Assembly: GCA_002428525.1 (NCBI GenBank)
Contig: DIWU01000004.1
Coordinates: forward strand, 38,639 to 102,638
Reading direction: 5' to 3'
Length of the DNA: 64,000 bases
Source: a bacterium UBP14_UBA6098
GTDB lineage: Bacteria; UBP14; UBA6098
The notes under the pieces: model-generated
Told to the model about the DNA's origin: nothing
The model's input: the letters and a program-made list of their open reading frames with translations, nothing else
Database searches by the model: none
In this document: in pieces, positions 58,627-64,000 of the stretch
Layout of the letters: every line of letters begins with the position of its first letter
Position numbering within the stretch: the stretch's first letter is position 1
Position numbers and translations under genes: made by a program

Positions 58627-58655
58627 TAATTAAACTATTTTTAGGCGATTGTCAA
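58627..58655 (-). promoter_or_regulatory. Promoter of the DUF4870 gene
   Basis: Minus strand: consensus TTGACA (58655-58650), 17-bp spacer, TAATTA (58632-58627). A 6-bp inverted repeat (GCGATT 58645-58650 / AATCGC 58662-58667) brackets the -35 box and could be an operator. Confidence 0.6.
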
Positions 58656-58698
58656 TATCATAATCGCTTTTCGGATCATAGGTCGAGCTCCTTACGGC

Positions 58699-59256
58699 CT
58701 AAATATTGAGGATCTCCTCTTCCTTTTTCTTCTTGAGATCATCAATTTTATTGGAGTATTCATCGGTCAAATCTTGAATCTCGTCGGAGCCGCGCTTTGC
58801 GATGTCCTCGGGGATTCCGCCATCCTTCTGGCCCTTCTTGATCTGCTCGACAGCGTCTCTGCGAATATTCCGCACCGCAACCTTGCCCTCCTCGGAGATC
58901 TTGGAGGCTACCTTCGTAAGATCGATTCTGCGTTCTTTCGTAAGTGGGGGAATCGACAGACGAATGACATTGCCGTCGGTTTGCGGCGGAAGGTTGATAT
59001 CAGAGGCGTTTATCGCGCGGACAATCGGATCGACTGCGTTTTTGTCCCAAGGCTGAATGACTATGAGCCTCGCTTCGGGAATCGCGATGGAAGCGATTTG
59101 ATTAATCGGCATTTCAGTGCCGTAGTAGTCAACCTTAATTCCTTCGAGAATAGCCGCGGAGGCCTTGCCGGTGCGAAGTTTGGACAAATCCTTCGCTATG
59201 GCCTCGATAGCCTTTTGCATTCGGTCTTTCGCATCTTTGACAATACTATCGAGCAT
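58699..59256 (-). CDS. frr: Ribosome recycling factor
   Basis: With EF-G, splits post-termination ribosomes. The 185-residue length fits, with LSKLRTGKASAAILEGIKVDYYGTEMPINQIASI, RLSIPPLTKERR and the helical C-terminal DDLKKKKEEEIL. AAGGAG lies before ATG 59256, which overlaps the pyrH stop by 11 nt; an upstream in-frame extension lies inside pyrH and is rejected. Confidence 0.96.
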   Translation of the reverse strand: MLDSIVKDAKDRMQKAIEAIAKDLSKLRTGKASAAILEGIKVDYYGTEMPINQIASIAIPEARLIVIQPWDKNAVDPIVRAINASDINLPPQTDGNVIRLSIPPLTKERRIDLTKVASKISEEGKVAVRNIRRDAVEQIKKGQKDGGIPEDIAKRGSDEIQDLTDEYSNKIDDLKKKKEEEILNI

Positions 59257-59980
59257 ATCGATACTCCTTTTTTCCGCCGATAATCGTTCCAACCGCTTCA
59301 CCGGCAAGAACCCGTGCGAGGTTCCCGCCGAAGCCGAGGTTGAATACGAGAATCGGAATATCGTTTTCCGCACAAAGTGTAATTGCCGTATGATCCATCA
59401 CGCGAAGGTTCTTCTCGATGACATCCAAATATGTGATTTGATCGAACTTTTTCGCGGAAGGGTTCTTAACCGGGTCGCTATCGAAAACACCATCCACCTT
59501 AGTGCCTTTAAGGACGACCTCCGCGCCGATCTCGACGGCTCTAAGCGCGGCCGCAGTATCGGTCGTGAAGTAGGGATTTCCCGTTCCGCCGGCGAGGATT
59601 ATCACCCTCCCCTTTTCGAGGTGGTGAATTGCTCTTCGGCGAATATACGGCTCGGCGACTTGATCCATCTTGATCGCCGACAGGACGCGCGTATGGATCC
59701 CCTTCTTTTCGAGGACAACCTGAAGGGCGAGGGCGTTGATAGCAGTAGCGAGCATGCCCATATAATCGCCTGCGGCGCGATCGAAGCCGAGTTCCGTTCC
59801 AGCGAGGCCGCGGAAGATATTTCCGCCACCGACGACTAAGCCTATCTCCGCACCGGTATCATGGGCGGTGGCGATCTCGTCCGCTATCTCGGAAATCCTC
59901 TGCGAGCCGATGCCATAGGTTTCTTTGCCCTGCAGGCCTTCGCCGGAGATTTTCAGCAATACTCTTTTGAACTTCAGCAT
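59246..59980 (-). CDS. pyrH: UMP kinase
   Basis: Phosphorylates UMP to UDP. The 244-residue amino-acid-kinase fold protein has LLKISGEGLQG, VVGGGNIFRGL, the MGMLATAINALALQ helix, GTGNPYFTTDTAAALRA, and FDSDPVKNPSA. It sits in the conserved order tsf-pyrH-frr. A terminator-like hairpin separates it from tsf. Confidence 0.96.
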   Translation of the reverse strand: MLKFKRVLLKISGEGLQGKETYGIGSQRISEIADEIATAHDTGAEIGLVVGGGNIFRGLAGTELGFDRAAGDYMGMLATAINALALQVVLEKKGIHTRVLSAIKMDQVAEPYIRRRAIHHLEKGRVIILAGGTGNPYFTTDTAAALRAVEIGAEVVLKGTKVDGVFDSDPVKNPSAKKFDQITYLDVIEKNLRVMDHTAITLCAENDIPILVFNLGFGGNLARVLAGEAVGTIIGGKKEYRYAR

Positions 59981-59983
59981 AAT

Positions 59984-60015
59984 AATAAAAAAATCGGGGT
60001 TTATTCCCCGATTTT
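59984..60015 (-). terminator. Terminator/attenuator between tsf and pyrH
   Basis: Minus strand: stem AAAATCGGGG (60015-60006), 6-nt loop, CCCCGATTTT (59999-59990), then a T-run. The stem includes the last codons of tsf. It may reduce transcription into pyrH-frr. Confidence 0.75.
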
Positions 60016-60600
60016 AAAACGCGCGAATTGGCCGAGTTGGATATTTTCGCCAAGTTTTGCTATAAGCTCCTGCAAGATCGTTTCGATCTTTTTATCGGGT
60101 TCCTTGATAGAAAACTGGCGAAGCAGAACAGTCTGATCGTAGAACTTCTCGAGTTTGCCCTCAACAATCTTCTCAACAAAGGCCTCGGGTTTACCGGTGG
60201 CAAGGGCTTGGTCTTTGTAGATGGCCTTTTCCCTATCGAGAACTGCGGGGTCGATCTGATCGACAGAGACAGCGAGAGGATCCTCGGCGGCAATCTGCAT
60301 CGCGACATCGTTGCAGAAATTGATGAAATCAGCCGTCCTTGCGACGAAATCGGTTTCGCAGAAAACCTCGAGCAGAACACCGAGTTTCGAGCCGGGGTGA
60401 ATATAGGCGTGGACTCTACCGTCGTTAGCCTCTCTGCCGAGTTTCTTCGCGGCCTTCGCGATTCCGGCCTTGCGGAGATTGTCAACCGCCTTCTCGATAT
60501 CGCCTTCGGCTTCGACGAGGGCGTTTTTACAGTCCATCATTCCGGCTCCGGTCATCTTCCGAAGCTCTTGAACCTTCTTTGCATCGATATTACTGCTCAT
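60001..60600 (-). CDS. tsf: Elongation factor Ts
   Basis: Guanine-nucleotide exchange factor for EF-Tu. Motifs: KKVQELRKMTGAGMMDCKNAL, the UBA-like start, and CETDFVARTADF. At 199 residues it is the short form with a reduced dimerisation domain. AGGAAGG precedes ATG 60600, which overlaps the rpsB stop by 11 nt. Confidence 0.96.
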   Translation of the reverse strand: MSSNIDAKKVQELRKMTGAGMMDCKNALVEAEGDIEKAVDNLRKAGIAKAAKKLGREANDGRVHAYIHPGSKLGVLLEVFCETDFVARTADFINFCNDVAMQIAAEDPLAVSVDQIDPAVLDREKAIYKDQALATGKPEAFVEKIVEGKLEKFYDQTVLLRQFSIKEPDKKIETILQELIAKLGENIQLGQFARFKIGE

Positions 60601-61426
60601 TTTTAGCCTTCCTAACTGCCTTGGGAACTTCCTTTTTATGTGCATTGACCGGCATATCTTCTTCTTCGACAACAACATTCGAGTCGTTGCTTTCCATCTC
60701 CGCGATGCGAGCCTCCTCGTCGATCCTCTCTAAGAGCTGGCTTCCGGACATGCCGTCGCGTGCGGCGTCGGCGATCGCTCCGGCGATCAGCTTGATCGAT
60801 TTAATAGCGTCGTCGTTGGCAGGAATGGGATAATCGATAACATCGGGATCGGTGTTTGTGTCACAGATCGCGACGATCGGCAGATGAAGCTTTTTCGCCT
60901 CATTAATTGGGATATCTTCTTTTTTGGCATCGACGATGAAGAGAAGGTCGGGCAATTTATCCATATTGCGGATACCGCCGAGAACCTTTGTCAATCTTTC
61001 GTAGTCCTTCTCGAGCTCGAGAACCTCTTTTTTTGTAAGCTTATCGAATGTTCCGTCCTCGCGGTTTCTCTCGATCTGCTTCATTCGATCGACCGAGGTT
61101 CTTATTGTGCGGAAATTCGTGAGCATTCCGCCGAGCCAGCGCTCGGAGACATAATACATGCCGCACCTTTCGGCCTCTTCCCTCATGATATTTTTTGCTT
61201 GCTTTTTCGTGCCGACAAAAAGCACCGAACCGCCGTTGGAGACGGTGCGTCGAACTACTTCATAGGCCTCGAGCAGGCAATAGAGGGTTTTTTTCAGGTC
61301 GATAAGGTGGATACCGTTTTTTTCGCCGAAGATGAATTTCTGCATCTTAGGGTGCCAACGGGAGGTTTGGTGTCCGAAATGGGCACCGGCGTCAAGCAGG
61401 TCCTCCAAAGTGACATTTGGTAACAT
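60590..61426 (-). CDS. rpsB: 30S ribosomal protein S2
   Basis: A 278-residue S2: LLDAGAHFGHQTSRWHPKM, NGIHLIDLKKTLY, VGTKKQAKNIM, RWLGGMLTNFRTI, and IVAICDTNTDPDVIDYPIPANDDAIKSI. The C terminus extends by about 40 charged residues beyond the usual core. AAGGAG precedes the ATG. Follows rpsI after 95 nt on the same strand. Confidence 0.97.
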   Translation of the reverse strand: MLPNVTLEDLLDAGAHFGHQTSRWHPKMQKFIFGEKNGIHLIDLKKTLYCLLEAYEVVRRTVSNGGSVLFVGTKKQAKNIMREEAERCGMYYVSERWLGGMLTNFRTIRTSVDRMKQIERNREDGTFDKLTKKEVLELEKDYERLTKVLGGIRNMDKLPDLLFIVDAKKEDIPINEAKKLHLPIVAICDTNTDPDVIDYPIPANDDAIKSIKLIAGAIADAARDGMSGSQLLERIDEEARIAEMESNDSNVVVEEEDMPVNAHKKEVPKAVRKAKNEQ

Positions 61427-61521
61427 TTTAAACTCCTTGGGGTTAAACGACGGCCGGGAGTCTTAATTCCGTTGCCCTATTCGGGACCCCACCGGAGGCT
61501 CGCGGCCTATTTTACAATAAA

Positions 61522-61914
61522 CTATCTCTTCGAGAATTGGAAGCGTTTGCGCGCCTTGGGTCTTCCATATTTCTTACGTTCAACGCCTCGCGGATCGCGA
61601 GTGAGGAAGCCCTCTCTTTTAAGTGCGGTCCTAAGCTCGGGATTATATTTCACAAGCGCTCTGGCAAGACCGAGCCTGATTGCGCCGGCCTGTCCCCTGA
61701 CTCCGCCGCCCTTGGTCATACACTCGATTGTCACCGTTTCTTCCATCTGGACTTTGCGAAGCGGCTCGATCATATGAATCACGAGATCCTCGCGGCAGAA
61801 GAAATCGGAGGGAGATTTTCCGTTCACTGTTTGCGATTTCTTCGTTTCGGGCTTGATCCAGACGCGTGCGACGGCGTCTTTTCTTTTTCCGGTAGCATAG
61901 ATTCCGTTTTTCAA
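61522..61914 (-). CDS. rpsI: 30S ribosomal protein S9
   Basis: A 130-residue S9 with YATGKRKDAVARVW at the start and the conserved basic end GRPKARKRFQFSKR. Start is TTG 61914, five bases after AAGGAG; this gives the correct S9 length, while the frame further upstream lies inside rplM. TTG starts for a ribosomal protein are rare, here in line with other TTG starts in the window. Confidence 0.95.
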   Translation of the reverse strand: MKNGIYATGKRKDAVARVWIKPETKKSQTVNGKSPSDFFCREDLVIHMIEPLRKVQMEETVTIECMTKGGGVRGQAGAIRLGLARALVKYNPELRTALKREGFLTRDPRGVERKKYGRPKARKRFQFSKR

Positions 61915-61924
61915 CGAAGCTCCT

Positions 61925-62356
61925 TTATTCGATTGTAAGCACTTCGGGTTGTTGGGCGACATGCGGGTGATCGGCGCCGGAATAGACATGGAGCTTTTTG
62001 AAAAGCCGTCTTCCGAGCCTATTTCTGGGCAACATCCCCTTCACCGCATGTTCGACGATTTTTTCGGGGTTTTTATCGAGAACTTCAGCCCATTTCTTTT
62101 CGCGAAGCCCGCCGGGGTACCCTGTGAAGCTCTTGTGGACATTGAGTTCGAGCTTCTTGCCGGTGAACTGGATTTTTTCGGCATTGACAACAATGACATG
62201 GTCGCCGGTGTCGAGGTGGGGCGTATAGATCGGCTTTTCTTTGCCTCGAATAACGCGTGCCACCTTGGCGGCCATCCTGCCGAGAATAAGGCCTTCGGCG
62301 TCGAGAACCCACCATTTATGGTTAATTTCGTTCTGTTTCGGCGTAGGCGATTTCAT
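61925..62356 (-). CDS. rplM: 50S ribosomal protein L13
   Basis: A 143-residue L13: KWWVLDAEGLILGRMAAKVA, GDHVIVVNAEKIQFTGKK, KSFTGYPGGL, AVKGMLPRNRLGRR, and YSGADHPHVAQQP. First gene of the rplM-rpsI-rpsB-tsf-pyrH-frr block. GAGGTC precedes the ATG. Confidence 0.97.
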   Translation of the reverse strand: MKSPTPKQNEINHKWWVLDAEGLILGRMAAKVARVIRGKEKPIYTPHLDTGDHVIVVNAEKIQFTGKKLELNVHKSFTGYPGGLREKKWAEVLDKNPEKIVEHAVKGMLPRNRLGRRLFKKLHVYSGADHPHVAQQPEVLTIE

Positions 62357-62391
62357 CTTGACCTCTTCTTTTAGTCGCTAAATTAATTTCG

Positions 62392-62417
62392 GCGAACGAG
62401 TTTCTCCCCCCGTTCGC
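62392..62417 (-). promoter_or_regulatory. Hairpin in the rplM leader
   Basis: GCGAACG (62392-62398) pairs with CGTTCGC (62411-62417) across a 12-nt G/A-rich loop on the transcribed minus strand, about 36 nt before the rplM ATG. Position fits an L13 autoregulatory leader (inference). Confidence 0.45.
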
Positions 62418-62429
62418 AAAACAAGCCAC

Positions 62430-62457
62430 AATTTACTCAATAAACCCGATAAGTCAA
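62430..62457 (-). promoter_or_regulatory. Promoter of the rplM operon
   Basis: Minus strand: TTGACT (62457-62452), 16-bp spacer, TAAATT (62435-62430). Confidence 0.55.
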
Positions 62458-62586
62458 GTTAAAAAATTTATTAAATTTGCGTTTTGTTTAGAGCGAGCGT
62501 GGTTTTGGGGGATGGATTCTTTGTCCGAAAGCTATTCTATATAAAGATTTCGACCCTCACAGAGCCGCTTTAAATACAGTATTCTA

Positions 62587-62615
62587 TTGCTAATCCACGA
62601 TTCGAGGTTTATATT
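62587..62615 (+). promoter_or_regulatory. Promoter of the DUF2723 gene, leaderless arrangement
   Basis: TTGCTA (62587-62592), 17-bp spacer, TATATT (62610-62615), then 8 nt to ATG 62624. No SD. Confidence 0.55.
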
Positions 62616-62623
62616 TTTGTCGT

Positions 62624-64000
62624 ATGCGAATAACGAACCTCACATGGGCTGTTCTGATTTTCGGAATTGTGTCGGCCGTCTTCATCTCGACGATGGAGCC
62701 GACGGTCGGCCTTATCGACTCGGGCGAGCTCGCGCTGGCCTGTTCCGAGCCGGGGATCGCGCACCCGACAGGCTATCCCCTGTATTGTCTTTTAGGCAGA
62801 TGCCTGCAAATCCAGACCGGTCTCGAGCCGGTTATAACGACTAACCTCCTTTCCGCTTTAGCGGGCGGCGCGGCGGCGGCGGCGGTATTCCTCGTCGCCA
62901 ATCTCATTATTTCGATGGCGCTGAGGCGTGAAGGATGGCCTTGTTTACTTATATCCGCGGGAACGGCCTTCGCCTTTGCCTTTTCAAAGACATTTTGGCC
63001 GGTAGCCACGGTGACCGAGGTTTACGCCTTGGAAACAGCTTTCACCTTCACGAGTTTCTACATGCTCCTTCGATGGTTTCAGCGCGGCGAGTCCCGGTTG
63101 CTTTTCGCGAGCGGACTGCTATTCGGGTTGTCCTTCGGGATACATATGCTGACACTGCTATTCGCCCCGGCCGCTCTTATTATAGTAATGTATAGGCGAA
63201 AAGGCCTCGGGCTTCGCCCCGTATTAGCCGCACTTGGGTTCTTCGCACTCGGATTGACTATTTATTTGTATCTGCCGATCCGCGCGGCATGCTCACCGAC
63301 GATGAACTTCGGCGATCCCTCGAGCCTCGAGCGCTTCATTCGGCATGTCACGGCATGGCAATACCGCGTTTGGATGTTCAGCCGCCCCTTGTCGGAGATA
63401 TTACTCAGCCTTAAGAATTTCGCGATACAGCTTAAGGACGACGCGACCTTTGCCTCGATTCCGTTCGCGATAGTGGGCGGTGTTTTCTTATTTAAAAGGG
63501 TTCGCGCGCTTCTTTGGGCGCTTTTGTCGATAATCATCTTCGATGTTGTATATTCGATGAACTACAGCATTCCCGATATCGAGCCCTATTTTATTCCGGC
63601 GATAGTTTCATGGTTTATTCTCACCGGTTGCGGTGTTATTTTCCTCGCGAACCTGAAGAAACCGCTCGGCCTTATCCTGCCGATTGCATTCTGTTTCTTA
63701 GGTCTCGCCGCGGCGCCGGCTCGCTGGAAGGAGATGGATAGGTCGGATTATTATCTCGTCGAGGAGGTCGCGGAGAATATCCTCGCGCTGGCGCCCCGAG
63801 GAGCGATTATTTACTTTAACAATTGGGACTATTACGCCCCGGCGAAATATCTCCACCTCGCGAGGGGGTATCGGCCCGATGTCGTCCTCCTCGATTTCGA
63901 GCTGATGCGTAGGTCTTGGTATTTGGAACAGATACTCGAAAGGTATCCCGAAATATTCGCGGAGTCGAGACCGCAGATCGATCATTTTTATTCCAAGGTC
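62624..64000 (+). CDS. DUF2723 polytopic membrane protein (3' end outside the window)
   Basis: The frame is open for 459 codons to the window edge. The start shows IDSGELALACSEPGIAHPTGYPLYCLLGR, the DUF2723 signature (D-S-G-E...H-P-x-G-x-P-L), followed by about ten membrane helices and a soluble part from residue 375 with IIYFNNWDYYAPAKYL. The family belongs to the GT-C-like membrane proteins and is typical for Bacteroidetes and relatives; the D-S-G-E segment is in the position of the catalytic loop of protein O-mannosyltransferases (inference). Diverges from rplM. Confidence 0.85.
   Translation, partial: MRITNLTWAVLIFGIVSAVFISTMEPTVGLIDSGELALACSEPGIAHPTGYPLYCLLGRCLQIQTGLEPVITTNLLSALAGGAAAAAVFLVANLIISMALRREGWPCLLISAGTAFAFAFSKTFWPVATVTEVYALETAFTFTSFYMLLRWFQRGESRLLFASGLLFGLSFGIHMLTLLFAPAALIIVMYRRKGLGLRPVLAALGFFALGLTIYLYLPIRAACSPTMNFGDPSSLERFIRHVTAWQYRVWMFSRPLSEILLSLKNFAIQLKDDATFASIPFAIVGGVFLFKRVRALLWALLSIIIFDVVYSMNYSIPDIEPYFIPAIVSWFILTGCGVIFLANLKKPLGLILPIAFCFLGLAAAPARWKEMDRSDYYLVEEVAENILALAPRGAIIYFNNWDYYAPAKYLHLARGYRPDVVLLDFELMRRSWYLEQILERYPEIFAESRPQIDHFYSKV

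Overview
The window reads as a chromosome segment of an uncultivated, probably anaerobic Gram-negative bacterium, most likely a candidate phylum near the FCB group (inference). Support: lipid A/Kdo genes (lpxH, lpxK, waaA), many secreted beta-barrel-like proteins, two proteins with FlgD-like/Por-type C-terminal sorting domains, a DUF2723 membrane protein, GlnRS beside GluRS, an Rnf-type electron-transport complex and acetate kinase. About 63 protein genes and three tRNAs are packed tightly, with many ATGA or GTGA overlaps. TTG and GTG starts are common. There is no phage, CRISPR array, insertion sequence or rRNA.

Layout. 1-7.4 kb: tail of a secreted protein, MFS transporter, exported GyrI-like protein, a four-helix repeat element, glnS, secreted TonB-like domain, ackA and a FadL-like outer-membrane protein. 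7.4-14.9 kb (minus): one coupled operon, secreted metallopeptidase > inositol monophosphatase > DUF374 acyltransferase > waaA > lpxK > nadA. 15.2-20.4 kb: small envelope genes (SseB-like, exported beta domain, membrane-anchored Mrr-like protein, PAP2 phosphatase, lipoprotein) and a BatA-type vWA protein. 20.5-26.2 kb: rnfC, two outer-membrane proteins, rnfD-G-E-A, with no rnfB. 26.3-26.95 kb: tRNA-Phe, tRNA-Leu, a 102-bp tandem repeat and a heptamer repeat. 27-38 kb: gltX, cupin, rtcB, ndk, a Yip1-like membrane protein, a MerR-type HTH, nagZ, a hybrid histidine kinase coupled to a periplasmic binding protein, a GT2 glycosyltransferase and tRNA-Pro. 38.7-45.4 kb: acs-like ligase, carrier protein, PII-like protein, kbl, mtnN, beta-barrel proteins and a His/Cys repeat protein. 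45.5-56.7 kb: DnaQ-DinG helicase, an orphan HTH protein, DUF362 ferredoxin, an orphan permease, the AT-rich hflX-miaB-mtaB block and lpxH. 56.7-64 kb: a second four-helix element, GT4, a DUF4870 protein, then rplM-rpsI-rpsB-tsf-pyrH-frr (minus) and a truncated DUF2723 gene.

Two things stand out. First, the elements at 2304-2435 and 56724-56884 share terminal arms (GGGGCGTCGG / CCGACGCCCC) and a loop motif, but carry different internal hairpins; both fold on paper into a closed multi-helix junction directly downstream of a gene. Second, several genes (MFS, DinG, orphan permease, DUF2723, probably the TonB-like gene and lpxH) have a sigma70-type promoter whose -10 box ends 5-8 nt before the start codon and no Shine-Dalgarno, which suggests leaderless mRNAs beside ordinary SD-led genes.
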